From positions 1-33,940 of the forward strand of contig CAZLMF010000007.1 of assembly GCA_964560565.1 (NCBI GenBank): a stretch of 33,940 nucleotides of DNA. Reading direction: 5' to 3'. The DNA comes from CAZLMF01 sp964560565. GTDB lineage: Bacteria; Bacillota; Clostridia; Oscillospirales; Ruminococcaceae. Below, one piece after another: positions 24,221 through 32,981 of this stretch. The stretch's first letter is position 1. Every line of letters begins with the position of its first letter. A program made the position numbers and the translations under genes. Below the pieces are notes generated by a model that worked only from the letters and a program-made list of their open reading frames with translations, made no database searches and was not told where the DNA came from.

Positions 24221-24892
24221 ATGCCACTTAATATCGCCATTGACGGCCCTGCAGGGGCAGGAAAAAGCACTATCGCACGCAGGTGCGCAAAAGCTATAGG
24301 CTTTATATACGTTGACACAGGAGCGCTTTATCGTGCAATAGCATACCATGTGATTAAACATGGAGGCTCGCCCTCTGATGCAAGCGTGGTAAAGTCCATG
24401 CTTGAGAAGCTTGAGGTATCAATACGCTTTGTAGATGATGAACAGCGAGTTTTTTTAGGCAGTGAAGACGTTTCCGATAAAATTCGCACACCGGAGCTTT
24501 CCCTTGGGGCATCAGCTGTATCGGCAATCCCCGAAGTGCGTGAGTTTTTATTTGAGCAGCAACGTGAAATTGCAAGGAATAACAATATTATCATGGATGG
24601 GCGAGATATTGGCACGGTTGTACTGCCGAATGCTGACCTTAAAATATTCCTCACTGCAAGTGCGCAGGAAAGAGCAACTCGCCGTTATGATGAGCTTATT
24701 GCTAAGGGGCAGGTTGTGACCTATGGAGAGGTGCTTGCAGATGTGAAGCTGCGTGACCATAACGATAGCACAAGGGCTATTGCGCCGCTTAAACAGGCGC
24801 AGGACGCAATACTTGTTGACACAACCGGGAATACCTTAGAGCAGTCAATTGCTCATATCGAGTCAATAATTAAGGAGAAGCTTTCTGTATGA
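24221..24892 (+). CDS. cmk: Cytidylate kinase
   Basis: Phosphorylates CMP and dCMP to the diphosphates in the cytosol. It is 223 residues, standard length. The P-loop is IDGPAGAGKSTIAR (7-20); VDTGALYRAIA and GRDIGTVVLPNADLKIFLTASAQERATRR hold the CMP-binding and lid-region residues. The frame opens at 24182, overlapping the flavoprotein gene, but ATG at 24221 has GGGGG 5 nt upstream and begins at the first strand. Its stop overlaps the plsC start (ATGA), so the two are translationally coupled. Confidence 0.95.
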   Translation: MPLNIAIDGPAGAGKSTIARRCAKAIGFIYVDTGALYRAIAYHVIKHGGSPSDASVVKSMLEKLEVSIRFVDDEQRVFLGSEDVSDKIRTPELSLGASAVSAIPEVREFLFEQQREIARNNNIIMDGRDIGTVVLPNADLKIFLTASAQERATRRYDELIAKGQVVTYGEVLADVKLRDHNDSTRAIAPLKQAQDAILVDTTGNTLEQSIAHIESIIKEKLSV

Positions 24893-25491
24893 TACTTAGA
24901 ATTATTCGCGTGATTGTGCGAGGAATTATGCATATTATATATAACCTCAAGGTAACAGGTATGGAGAATGTGCCTAAAAAGGGCGGATTTATAGTTGCAT
25001 GCAACCACCAAAGCTATGCAGACCCATTTTTTATAGGCATAGCAATCAAGGCACGTTATGGCTTTATGGCAAAGGTTGAGCTTTTTAAAAACAAGCTTTT
25101 TGCTTGGTTTATTCGCGCTTTTGGTGCGTTCCCTGTCACAAGGGGGGCTGGAGATACCTCGGCTATTGACCGAGCTGTTGAGGTAGTAAAGGAAGGGCGA
25201 GCGCTGATAATCTTCCCTGAGGGAACTCGAAATAAAAAGCGTGACGGTACTGTTTTACGTGGGAAATCGGGTATTTCCGTTATAATATCGCAAACAGGTG
25301 CGGATGTTGTCCCTATGGCGATAAGCTACGGAGGACGTGCGCTAATTCGGCGCAAGGTAAGAGTAAATGTGGGCAAGGTGATTACAGCTGATCAACTAAA
25401 GCTCGATCCCCAAAATCGCTCTGACCTAAAGCGTGTAAGTGGACTTATAATGGACGAGGTTGGCAGTCTCTTGGTGCAGGCAAATGGTTGA
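24889..25491 (+). CDS. plsC: 1-acyl-sn-glycerol-3-phosphate acyltransferase
   Basis: Membrane-associated acyltransferase that turns lysophosphatidic acid into phosphatidic acid. It is 200 residues, normal for short Firmicute PlsC. The catalytic NHxxxxD motif is NHQSYAD (39-45), the acyl-acceptor motif FPEGTR is at 109-114, and VTRG (83-86) matches the third family block. The N-terminal 20 residues are hydrophobic. It overlaps cmk by 4 nt, and AAGGAG is 11 nt before the ATG. The ispH fusion gene starts inside its last codons, so cmk-plsC-ispH is one coupled set. Confidence 0.94.
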   Translation: MILRIIRVIVRGIMHIIYNLKVTGMENVPKKGGFIVACNHQSYADPFFIGIAIKARYGFMAKVELFKNKLFAWFIRAFGAFPVTRGAGDTSAIDRAVEVVKEGRALIIFPEGTRNKKRDGTVLRGKSGISVIISQTGADVVPMAISYGGRALIRRKVRVNVGKVITADQLKLDPQNRSDLKRVSGLIMDEVGSLLVQANG

Positions 25492-27499
25492 TATTACAGT
25501 TGTAAAGTCAGCAGGCTTTTGCTTTGGGGTTGACCGAGCTGTTAAAATGGTGGATGACCTAGTTGCAGCAGGCAAGAAAGTTAGCACTCTAGGGCCGATT
25601 ATACACAATAAGCAAGTAACTGATAGGCTAAGTTCGCAGGGTGTCCGAGTGATTGAAAAAATTGATGAGGCAAATCCTAATGAGTGTGTCGTGATACGCT
25701 CCCATGGGGTTTCAAATGGTATATACGACAAGCTTGCAGAAAAAAATACGGATTATGTTGATGCCACCTGCCCATTTGTTTCAAAAATTCATAAAATAGT
25801 AGCAAAGCATTCTGCTTTAGGAGCGGATATAATAATATTCGGGGATGTGAATCATCCGGAAGTCGAGGGTATTAGAGGTCATTGCAGCACAAACTCCTAT
25901 GTGGTGAAAAACGAGGAAGAACTGGAAACGCTTGCAGTTAAGGGTATAATTCCCATTGATAAGTCGGTTGTTTTCGTCGCACAAACTACTTTTAATCTGT
26001 TTCAATGGAAAAATTGTGAGAAAAGTGCGAGAAAACTATATACAAATGCTCTTTTTTTTGATACAATATGTAATGCAACGTCTTTTCGTCAGCAGGAAAC
26101 AAATGCTCTTGCACAAAGCTCAGACATAATGATTGTAATAGGCGGCAAAAATAGCTCTAATACAATCAAGCTGTTTCAACTATGTACAGACTCGCCTGCG
26201 CGAGCATATCATATTGAAAGTGCGGACGAGCTAGGGAGCATTGATTTCACGGGCGCAAAAAAAATTGGGGTTACTGCAGGCGCATCGACGCCTGCACATA
26301 TTATACAGGAGGTAGTTGAAACCATGTCTGAAATTCTGAACGATGTCAACAGCACTGATGAGGAATTCAATTTTGAGGAGGCACTTGAGCTGTCTCTTAA
26401 AAAAATATATACGGGGAATAGGGTTAAGGGTGTTATAACATCAGTTAATAACAACGAAGCTATCGTCGATATCGGCGTAAAGCAAACCGGATATATACCG
26501 TATTCGGAGCTTACCGATGACAGCTCCCTCAAGCCATCTGATGTTGTAACGGTCGGCGAAGAAANNNNNNNNNNCATCAAGGTAAACGATCAAGAGGGTG
26601 TTGTTACCTTATCAAAGAAAAAGGTTGACTCAATTATTGGCTTTGAGAAAATCGTTGCTGCAAGTGAGCAGGACGCAGTTCTCGAGGGTGTAGTTACAAA
26701 CGTTGTCAAGGGCGGTATAATCGTACTTTGCAATGGTGTAAGGGTGTTTGTACCCGCTTCACAGTCTTCCCTGCAACGTGAGGAAAACCTCGAAAACCTA
26801 AAGGGTAATACTGTAAGATTTAAGGTTTTAGAAGTAAACGAAGGCCGTGGCAGAGCTGTCGGTTCGATTAAGGCTGTTCTCAAGGAAGCTCAAAAGGCTG
26901 AACAAGAGAAGTTCTGGGATACAATTGAAGTCGGTCAGGTATTCAAGGGCGCTGTAAAGTCACTGACAAGCTACGGTGCGTTTGTTAATCTTGGCTCCAT
27001 CGATGGAATGGTGCATATTTCTGAGCTTTCATGGAAGCGTATTAAGCATCCAAGTGAGGTTGTCAAGGTTGGCGATGTGCTTGAAGTCTTTGTAAAGGAC
27101 CTTGATAAGGATCGTAAGAGGATTTCACTTGGCTTCAAAAAAGCTGAGGATAATCCTTGGGAAATTCTTTCCAGAAACTACTCTGTTGGTCAGAATGTTG
27201 ACGCTAAGGTTGTTTCACTTACTCCATTCGGAGCTTTCGCACAGATTATTCCCGGAATTGATGGGCTTATTCATGTGTCCCAAATCTCCAACGAGCGTGT
27301 TGACAATGTAGCTGATGTGCTTAAGGTTGGGCAGGAGGTTCAGGTTCAAATCACTGATATTGACCTTGAGAAGAAGCGTATTAGTCTTTCTATGAAGGCT
27401 TTAGTCCCTGCCGCTGAGGAAAAAGACAGCGAAGAACAGGCTGAGATAAAGGCTGCCGCTGAAGCAGCAGGCGTTGAGATTAGCTCAGACGAGGAATAA
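25484..27499 (+). CDS. ispH: IspH-S1 fusion: HMBPP reductase with ribosomal protein S1-like domains
   Basis: A two-part protein of 671 residues. The first 280 or so are 4-hydroxy-3-methylbut-2-enyl diphosphate reductase, the last MEP-pathway step giving IPP and DMAPP: cluster ligands Cys13 (GFCFGV), Cys96 (CPFV) and Cys196 (CNAT), with HNK at 41-43 and His124. Then come four S1 RNA-binding repeats (from about residue 297; the last two, YGAFVNLGSIDGMVHISELS and FGAFAQIIPGIDGLIHVSQIS, are the best kept). This fusion is well known in Clostridia. ATG at 25484 overlaps plsC by 8 nt and has no strong ribosome binding site. Ten N at 26565-26574 replace about four codons of the first S1 repeat. Confidence 0.94.
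   Translation: MVDITVVKSAGFCFGVDRAVKMVDDLVAAGKKVSTLGPIIHNKQVTDRLSSQGVRVIEKIDEANPNECVVIRSHGVSNGIYDKLAEKNTDYVDATCPFVSKIHKIVAKHSALGADIIIFGDVNHPEVEGIRGHCSTNSYVVKNEEELETLAVKGIIPIDKSVVFVAQTTFNLFQWKNCEKSARKLYTNALFFDTICNATSFRQQETNALAQSSDIMIVIGGKNSSNTIKLFQLCTDSPARAYHIESADELGSIDFTGAKKIGVTAGASTPAHIIQEVVETMSEILNDVNSTDEEFNFEEALELSLKKIYTGNRVKGVITSVNNNEAIVDIGVKQTGYIPYSELTDDSSLKPSDVVTVGEEXXXXIKVNDQEGVVTLSKKKVDSIIGFEKIVAASEQDAVLEGVVTNVVKGGIIVLCNGVRVFVPASQSSLQREENLENLKGNTVRFKVLEVNEGRGRAVGSIKAVLKEAQKAEQEKFWDTIEVGQVFKGAVKSLTSYGAFVNLGSIDGMVHISELSWKRIKHPSEVVKVGDVLEVFVKDLDKDRKRISLGFKKAEDNPWEILSRNYSVGQNVDAKVVSLTPFGAFAQIIPGIDGLIHVSQISNERVDNVADVLKVGQEVQVQITDIDLEKKRISLSMKALVPAAEEKDSEEQAEIKAAAEAAGVEISSDEE
26565..26574. 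other. 10-N sequence gap inside ispH-S1
   Basis: Ten undetermined bases in the first S1 repeat, between a GEE turn and IKVNDQEG. The reading frame is kept across them as written (four unknown codons), but S1 repeats usually have about five residues here, so the gap length may not be exact. Confidence 0.95.
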
Positions 27500-27516
27500 T
27501 AAGGTATACAAAAATT

Positions 27517-27550
27517 CGGAGTGCTGGATAATCCAACACTCCGTTTTTTT
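27517..27550. terminator. Terminator between ispH-S1 and RNA methyltransferase, bidirectional
   Basis: CGGAGTGCTGGA (27517-27528) pairs with TCCAACACTCCG (27532-27543), one C-A mismatch, loop TAA, then eight T on the plus strand. On the minus strand the stem is followed by AATTTTTG. Confidence 0.88.
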
Positions 27551-28668
27551 TATTTGAAGTACATGTAAAGCTGGCACTTTATCATGCCATTGTAGAGCTT
27601 TCGCCTTTTATCTGCGGTTTTGCCAAACATTCGCTCGAACTCCTCGTGTGGTGAGATAATGTAACAGCGGTGTGCGTCATTTTTTTCAAGCACCTTACCC
27701 ATTGCGGTGTAAAGTTGCTCGGCTTCACTAAGCTCAAGCATTCGCTCACCGTAAGGTGGATTTGTCAGCACTATCCCCTGCTCGGATTTATAGGCAAAAT
27801 CCTTGACATCCAGCTGCTCTAGCTTAACGCGGCCGCTTACACCTGCTTTTCTGACGTTATCTCGGGTAAGCTCGATTGCAGCAGGGTCAATATCACTGCC
27901 ATAAGCAACTAAACTTGCATCACGCCTTACTAAGTCCTTTGCCCTTGAGCGCTCCTGCGCCCATATCTCAGCCGGAATACTTCCCCACTTCTCCGCTGCA
28001 AAGCGCCTGCGGATGCCCGGAGCAACGTTGAGTGCTTTATAGCAAGCTTCGATGAGCATTGTCCCGGAGCCGCAAAGCGGGTCGTACAGGACGCTGTCTG
28101 GGCGTACCCAAGCAAGGTCTGCAATGCCTGCAGCGAGGGTTTCCTTAATAGGTGCGGCGTTCGCCTTATCACGATAACCTCTTTTATGAAGCCCCACACC
28201 TGAGGTATCAAGCATAATGGTAACTACGTCTTTAAGAATTGCAAAGTTTATTTGCACTTTTGGTCCTGTTTCTTCAAACCATGATATACCGTATACCTCC
28301 TTTAGTCTTTCAACAGCTGCTTTCTTGATGATTGACTGGCAGTCGGGAATACTGTAAAGCTGAGAGTTAAGTGCAAATCCCTTTACCGGGAATGCATCCT
28401 CTTTACCGATATATCGCTCAAGCTCAAGGGCACGCACTCCGTCAAAAAGCTCCTCAAAGCTTGATGCTTTGAACTCCCCTAGCACAATTTGCACACGCTC
28501 AGCGGTGCGCAGCCAGAGGTTCGCACGAACCATATCCACAGCTTCGCCGCTAAATTGCACACGACCATCTGTGACGACAATATCCTTTGCGCCCATTCTT
28601 TTTAGCTCACCTGATAAAATTCCCTCTAGTCCGAAGTGACAGGGGCATGACATTTTCATTGATTGCAT
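27550..28668 (-). CDS. THUMP-domain class I RNA methyltransferase (RlmL/YpsC-like)
   Basis: A 372-residue RNA guanine-N2-methyltransferase of the RlmL N-terminal/YpsC type, probably acting on 23S rRNA. A short N-terminal ferredoxin-like part (SCPCHFGLEGILSGEL) is followed by a THUMP RNA-binding domain (about 50-165) and a Rossmann methyltransferase domain: motif I is YDPLCGSGTMLIEA, and NPPYGERM is the catalytic NPPY motif. ATG at 28668 has AAGGAG 7 nt upstream; the frame goes back to 28800 without support. It is divergent from dacF and converges on ispH-S1. The exact modified base cannot be told. Confidence 0.88.
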   Translation of the reverse strand: MQSMKMSCPCHFGLEGILSGELKRMGAKDIVVTDGRVQFSGEAVDMVRANLWLRTAERVQIVLGEFKASSFEELFDGVRALELERYIGKEDAFPVKGFALNSQLYSIPDCQSIIKKAAVERLKEVYGISWFEETGPKVQINFAILKDVVTIMLDTSGVGLHKRGYRDKANAAPIKETLAAGIADLAWVRPDSVLYDPLCGSGTMLIEACYKALNVAPGIRRRFAAEKWGSIPAEIWAQERSRAKDLVRRDASLVAYGSDIDPAAIELTRDNVRKAGVSGRVKLEQLDVKDFAYKSEQGIVLTNPPYGERMLELSEAEQLYTAMGKVLEKNDAHRCYIISPHEEFERMFGKTADKRRKLYNGMIKCQLYMYFK

Positions 28669-28728
28669 TAAGTTTCTCCTTGTTCTGCGGTTTTGCCGCA
28701 CTAAATAGTTACAATTTAGTAATATGTG

Positions 28729-28757
28729 TTTATCTTCATGATGAAATTTGCTATAAT
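28729..28757 (+). promoter_or_regulatory. Promoter of dacF-rlmH
   Basis: TATAAT (28752-28757) with TGC extended -10; a weak -35 TTTATC (28729-28734) at 17 nt. Confidence 0.6.
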
Positions 28758-28791
28758 ATATATGATACCTTAAAGAAAGGGGTTTGTCCAT

Positions 28792-30138
28792 ATGCGACAT
28801 ACGAAAATATGTAGTGCAATAATGGCACTCATATTGACATTCTCGATATTTGTTACGCCGAGCTCAGCAGCTTTTGAGCCACCTTTTGCCGTTTCTAGTG
28901 GTGCTTCTTATATGGTAAATCTTGACACTGACATTGTTGTGTTCGATAAGAACTCCGCCGAGAAGATGTATCCTGCGTCCCTTACAAAGATTATGACGTT
29001 AATAGTAATGCTTGAAAATACAGATGACCTTGAAGGGACTTACGTCAAAGCACCATCCTTTTTGTTCGATGAATTCTACGGCATAGGCGTTTCTAATGCG
29101 GACATTCGTCCGAACGAAACCGTCAACCTAAAGGATTTGGCATATGCTCTTATGCTAAGGTCTGCTTGTGAAGCTGCAAGTATTATCGGCTGGTATGTGG
29201 GAGGCGAAAGCCTTGACAACTTTGTCGCTATGATGAACGAAAAAGCGCAGGAAATCGGCGCTGTGAATACAAGGTACGCTAATGCTCATGGTTTGTTTGA
29301 CGAAAACCAATATACTACTGCTTATGATGTTTACCTTATCACGAAATATGCTCTTGATAATTTGCCGCTGTTTCAAGATATATCCTGCACCACAAGCTGG
29401 ACTATGGAGGCAACAAGCTACCACACCGAGCCACGCACTATCTACCACACTAACACCATGCTTGATGTAGGTCTTGGCGGCGAGTACTACTACCCTTATG
29501 TTAAGGGCATTAAGACAGGCACTTTGCCCGAGGCTGGGCTTTGTCTTGTCACCATGGGAAGCAAAAATGGCTATTCGTATCTGCTTGCTACCCTAGGCGG
29601 TCCGCAGTATGATAAAGACGGCAATCCTCTCGCAAAAAAGACTTCTTACACCGACCATATAAACCTTTACAACTGGGCTTTTGATGGTTTTAAGTATACA
29701 AGCGTAATTTCAACCGATGAGGAAATAATGGAGTTTGCAGTTGAGCAGTCCGCAGGGAATGATTATGTTATCCTAAAGCCTAACACCTCATTTGGAACAT
29801 TACTACCCTCAAATGTTGATAAGACTTCAGTTCAGCGTATTCTGCCCGAAAAGCAGACACTTGTTGCACCTGTCGAGGCTGGAACTGTCCTTGGAAAGAT
29901 GGAGCTTCGCTTTGAGGGGGAAACCCTTGCGGTTATCGATCTAGTCGCCGCCGAAAGTGTCGAGCGTAGTGAGTTTTTATATGTGCTAGATAAGCTAAAG
30001 ATACTTGTTGCATCAGGATGGTTTAAGCTTGCGGTGATTGTCCTTTCTGTGCTGATTGTATTTTATATCGTTCTCTTTATCGTGCTTAATAGGCGCAGAA
30101 AGAAACTAAAGCAGGTCAAAAAGAGAAGGAAGTTTTAA
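28792..30138 (+). CDS. dacF: D-alanyl-D-alanine carboxypeptidase (DacF/PBP5-like)
   Basis: A 448-residue penicillin-binding protein that trims the last D-Ala of peptidoglycan stem peptides. Signal peptide residues 1-27 (cleavage near SSAA). The peptidase S11 domain holds the active-site motif SLTK (Ser63, Lys66) and KTG (241-243); the middle motif, normally SxN, reads SAC (124-126). A beta-rich PBP5 C-terminal domain follows (about 310-400), then a transmembrane helix (about 408-430) and a basic tail RRRKKLKQVKKRRKF, so it is membrane-anchored facing the wall. AAAGGGG lies 9 nt before ATG. It joins rlmH by a 1-nt overlap. DacF versus DacA is not decided by sequence. Confidence 0.9.
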   Translation: MRHTKICSAIMALILTFSIFVTPSSAAFEPPFAVSSGASYMVNLDTDIVVFDKNSAEKMYPASLTKIMTLIVMLENTDDLEGTYVKAPSFLFDEFYGIGVSNADIRPNETVNLKDLAYALMLRSACEAASIIGWYVGGESLDNFVAMMNEKAQEIGAVNTRYANAHGLFDENQYTTAYDVYLITKYALDNLPLFQDISCTTSWTMEATSYHTEPRTIYHTNTMLDVGLGGEYYYPYVKGIKTGTLPEAGLCLVTMGSKNGYSYLLATLGGPQYDKDGNPLAKKTSYTDHINLYNWAFDGFKYTSVISTDEEIMEFAVEQSAGNDYVILKPNTSFGTLLPSNVDKTSVQRILPEKQTLVAPVEAGTVLGKMELRFEGETLAVIDLVAAESVERSEFLYVLDKLKILVASGWFKLAVIVLSVLIVFYIVLFIVLNRRRKKLKQVKKRRKF

Positions 30139-30614
30139 TGCTGACTGTGAACCTTTACACCTTTGGAAAATTAAAAGAACCGCATTGGCGTGAGGCATCT
30201 GCCGAATACGCCAAGCGGTTAAGTGCATATTGTAAGCTTAACATTATCGAGCTTTCTGAGGCAAGGCTACCCGAAAGCCCAAATGAAGCGCAGATAAATC
30301 AAGCATTAGAGGCAGAAGCATCACAACTACTGCCAAAGCTTAAAGGCTATTCCATTGCCCTTTGCATAGAGGGCAAAATGTACACAAGTGAGGTTCTTGC
30401 AAAAACCATAGAAAGCCTTGCTGTTGACGGCATAAGCACCATAAACTTCATTATTGGAAGCTCTCACGGGCTATCAGAGGCGGTAAAGTCCATATGCAAG
30501 CTACGCTTATCAATGTCGGAAATGACATTCCCGCATCAGCTTGCACGAATTATGCTCCTTGAGCAGCTTTACCGTGCCCTTTCAATCAATGCAAGCAGTA
30601 AATATCACAAATAG
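30138..30614 (+). CDS. rlmH: 23S rRNA (pseudouridine1915-N3)-methyltransferase
   Basis: SPOUT-class methyltransferase that methylates pseudouridine 1915 of 23S rRNA on the intact 70S ribosome. It is 158 residues, the normal size. The C-terminal knot is recognised by NFIIGSSHGLSEAV and LSMSEMTFPHQLARIMLLEQLYRA; the N-terminal TFGKLKEPHWREASAEYAKRL is also typical. In most relatives the glycine-rich turn reads GGAYG; here it is GSSHG, a mild change. Its start overlaps the dacF stop by 1 nt. Its stop lies inside a hairpin shared with the convergent gene. Confidence 0.95.
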   Translation: MLTVNLYTFGKLKEPHWREASAEYAKRLSAYCKLNIIELSEARLPESPNEAQINQALEAEASQLLPKLKGYSIALCIEGKMYTSEVLAKTIESLAVDGISTINFIIGSSHGLSEAVKSICKLRLSMSEMTFPHQLARIMLLEQLYRALSINASSKYHK

Positions 30615-30635
30615 CGCTCTTATTAGAGCGCTATT
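30610..30635. terminator. Hairpin at the converging ends of rlmH and walJ-like gene
   Basis: AATAGCGCTCT (30610-30620) pairs with AGAGCGCTATT (30625-30635), loop TATT. It holds the stop codon of rlmH and the last codons and stop of the opposite gene. Tails are only weakly T-rich. Confidence 0.65.
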
Positions 30636-31411
30636 GATTTTCCTTGTGTTGCCACGGGTGCTACATCAAGTGTGAAGTCAACCCCTAGCTTAAATTCCGA
30701 AAGCTCGGATAATACCTTTGTAACCGCCAAATCAGGGCGGTTATTGTTTTGGCTTAAATGCCCAAGCACTATCCTTGTTGTGCCTGAGCATATTAGCTTT
30801 TTTATGTAAGCGGCACTTTCCGAGTTCGAAAGATGCCCATGGTTTGAGGCAATTCGCTTCTTTGTGAAGGCTGGATATGTATGATTGTTTTGCAGCATTA
30901 TCTCGTCATAGTTTGCTTCAAGGAGGACTAAATCGCTGCCTTGTAAGCTCTCTGCAACCTCTTGCGTTATTTCACCTAAATCGGTGCATACGCTGATTTT
31001 TCGCTCATCTGAGGTGGTGATCGTAAAGCCCACGCTTTCTTGGGAATCATGGGGTGTGCAGAAAGCATTTATCTCCATATCTGCAACGCATTCGCTGTTG
31101 CCATTCACCTCGTAAACCTGTTCATCGCTGTAAAGCAAATTATTGCCTATAAGAAATTCAATTGTGCCCTTTGAGCCATATACAGGCAGCTTATGCTGCT
31201 TTTGCAGTTGATAAAGCCCTCTTACATGGTCAATATGCTCGTGGGTGACAAATATACCCTTTACAGCACCTAAAGCTATCCCACAGCAGTCCAGAGCTTT
31301 TGTTATTGCACGACAGCTTTGCCCTGCATCAACTAAAATCCCTGCGCAGGTACTGCCTACAAATATAGAATTGCCCTTACTTGAGCTAAATAACGGAACT
31401 AATCGTGACAT
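30623..31411 (-). CDS. MBL-fold metallo-hydrolase, WalJ/YycJ-like
   Basis: A 262-residue metallo-beta-lactamase-fold protein of the YycJ/WalJ type, relatives of which are double-strand-specific 5' exonucleases linked to cell-wall and DNA homeostasis. It begins with RLVPLFSSSKGNSIFVGS, and the metal ligands are in THEHIDH (His57, His59, Asp61, His62), with further His at about 116 (CTPHDS), Asp near SVCTDLGE and GHLS. ATG at 31411 has AAAGGA 5 nt upstream; the longer frame to 31444 runs into the murA terminator. In Bacillus the gene follows walRK; here it follows murA instead. Confidence 0.85.
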   Translation of the reverse strand: MSRLVPLFSSSKGNSIFVGSTCAGILVDAGQSCRAITKALDCCGIALGAVKGIFVTHEHIDHVRGLYQLQKQHKLPVYGSKGTIEFLIGNNLLYSDEQVYEVNGNSECVADMEINAFCTPHDSQESVGFTITTSDERKISVCTDLGEITQEVAESLQGSDLVLLEANYDEIMLQNNHTYPAFTKKRIASNHGHLSNSESAAYIKKLICSGTTRIVLGHLSQNNNRPDLAVTKVLSELSEFKLGVDFTLDVAPVATQGKSIAL

Positions 31412-31446
31412 ATAAATCCTTTCCGGCATTAGTGTATGTATCAAAA

Positions 31447-31466
31447 AAGCCCTCTATCGAGAGCTT
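31447..31466 (-). terminator. Terminator after murA
   Basis: On the minus strand AAGCTCTC (31459-31466) pairs with GAGGGCTT (31447-31454), one U-G pair, loop GATA, followed by TTTT. Confidence 0.75.
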
Positions 31467-31475
31467 ATATGAACC

Positions 31476-32762
31476 TTATAGCGCCTTTCGCATTGCAGTG
31501 CCGGGTATGGTTTTCTTGACAATATCGGCGCCTAACTTTTTAAGTTTTAGCTCCATATCCTCATATCCGCGTTCAATGTGAAATATATCTTCAATTTCGG
31601 TAGTGCCCTCAGCTGCAAGCGCTGCTATAATAAGTGCCGCTCCAGCACGTAGGTCAGTTGCCCTAACAGGTGCGCCTGTTAGCTTGCCTGTCCCCTCAAT
31701 TACAGCGACCTTACCATCAACTGATATGTCTGCGCCCATACGACGTAGCTCATCTGCATACTTAAAGCGGTTATCGTACATGCTTTCAGTGATGATGCTT
31801 GTCCCCTCCGCAAGAGTAAGTAAAGCTGAAACCTGAGGCTGCATATCTGTGGGGAATCCAGGGTGGGGCATGGTCTTGACGCTGGTCTTGACTAATGGCC
31901 CATCAACCCATACACGGATTGCATCGTCGTATTCCTCGATATTAACGCCTATTTTCTCAAACTTTGCTGTAATGCTTTCAAGATGCTTTGGTATAACATT
32001 GCGAATAAGGATATCTCCACGAGTTGCAGCAGCAGCTGCCATATAAGTGCCTGCCTCAATTTGGTCTGGGATAATTGCATAGGTTGCGCCTTTAAGTGAC
32101 TCCACGCCACGCACCTTAATAACATCAGTGCCTGCGCCCATAATGTCTGCTCCCATGGAGTTTAGGAAGTTTGCAACGTCAACAATATGAGGCTCTTTAG
32201 CAGCATTTTCGATTATGGTAAGCCCTTGTGCCTTAACTGAGCTAAGCATTGCATTTATAGTAGCGCCAACTGTCACCATGTCAAAATAGATCTGTGCGCC
32301 TATTAACTGATCAGTTTTTAGGTCAACCATACCATGGTCGATAGAGGACTCAGCGCCTAGTGCCTTAAAGCATTTAAGGTGCTGGTCAATTGGGCGATCG
32401 CCTAAGTCACAGCCGCCGGGCATTGATACCCTCGCGCGCTTGAATTTTCCCAAAAGCGCACCTAGAAAATAACAAGATGCACGCATAAGCCTTGTCATTT
32501 CATAGGGTACAACAGGATCTTTTATGTTTGTGCAGTCGATTTGGACTGTTGACTTATTTATCATTTTAACAGATGCGCCCATCTCATAGAGTATTCGCAG
32601 TATTATGGAAACATCGCTAATGTTTGGAACATTTTCAAGTATACATGGCCCATCAGCAAGTATTGTTGCAGGAATTATTGCGACAGCTGCATTTTTGGCT
32701 CCACTGATGTGAACTTCGCCTTTTAATGCCCTACCGCCGTTTATAACAAACTTTTCCAACAT
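31476..32762 (-). CDS. murA: UDP-N-acetylglucosamine 1-carboxyvinyltransferase
   Basis: First committed step of peptidoglycan synthesis: moves enolpyruvate from PEP to UDP-GlcNAc in the cytosol. It is 428 residues, standard length. SGAKNA (20-25) has the essential Lys23 and Asn24, RASCYFLGALL the PEP-side Arg, and GGCDLG has Cys118, the residue attacked by fosfomycin. The rest shows the two-domain inside-out barrel repeats typical of EPSP-synthase relatives. AAGGGAG lies 6 nt before ATG at 32762. It has its own promoter at 32790-32818 and a terminator behind it. Many Firmicutes carry two murA copies; whether this is murAA or murAB cannot be decided here. Confidence 0.96.
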   Translation of the reverse strand: MLEKFVINGGRALKGEVHISGAKNAAVAIIPATILADGPCILENVPNISDVSIILRILYEMGASVKMINKSTVQIDCTNIKDPVVPYEMTRLMRASCYFLGALLGKFKRARVSMPGGCDLGDRPIDQHLKCFKALGAESSIDHGMVDLKTDQLIGAQIYFDMVTVGATINAMLSSVKAQGLTIIENAAKEPHIVDVANFLNSMGADIMGAGTDVIKVRGVESLKGATYAIIPDQIEAGTYMAAAAATRGDILIRNVIPKHLESITAKFEKIGVNIEEYDDAIRVWVDGPLVKTSVKTMPHPGFPTDMQPQVSALLTLAEGTSIITESMYDNRFKYADELRRMGADISVDGKVAVIEGTGKLTGAPVRATDLRAGAALIIAALAAEGTTEIEDIFHIERGYEDMELKLKKLGADIVKKTIPGTAMRKAL

Positions 32763-32789
32763 GACACGCTCCCTTATTTCTTCTTCTAA

Positions 32790-32818
32790 ATTATATCACA
32801 CTATTTCGCAATTGAAAA
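32790..32818 (-). promoter_or_regulatory. Promoter of murA
   Basis: TATAAT (32790-32795) with a TGA extended -10 and a weak -35 TTTTCA (32813-32818) at 17 nt, on the minus strand. The rest of the 219-nt space up to the cyclophilin gene is A/T-rich and holds no gene I can support. Confidence 0.65.
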
Positions 32819-32981
32819 GTAGTAAGTAGATATTTCCTGCTCACATATCCATATTGTATCCGAATTGTTACCGTTTTTTAACTTTTGTAACCAATTTGTT
32901 TCACAATCCTCAAATATAATATTGCCACTTTTATAACTCATTATGCGACATTTAAAATGTGTGAAAGTGCTGTATAAATTG

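Noticed and set aside
28686..28700. Inverted repeat TGCGG/CCGCA before the RNA methyltransferase gene
   Set aside because: Only five base pairs with no T-tract; too short to call a terminator or operator.
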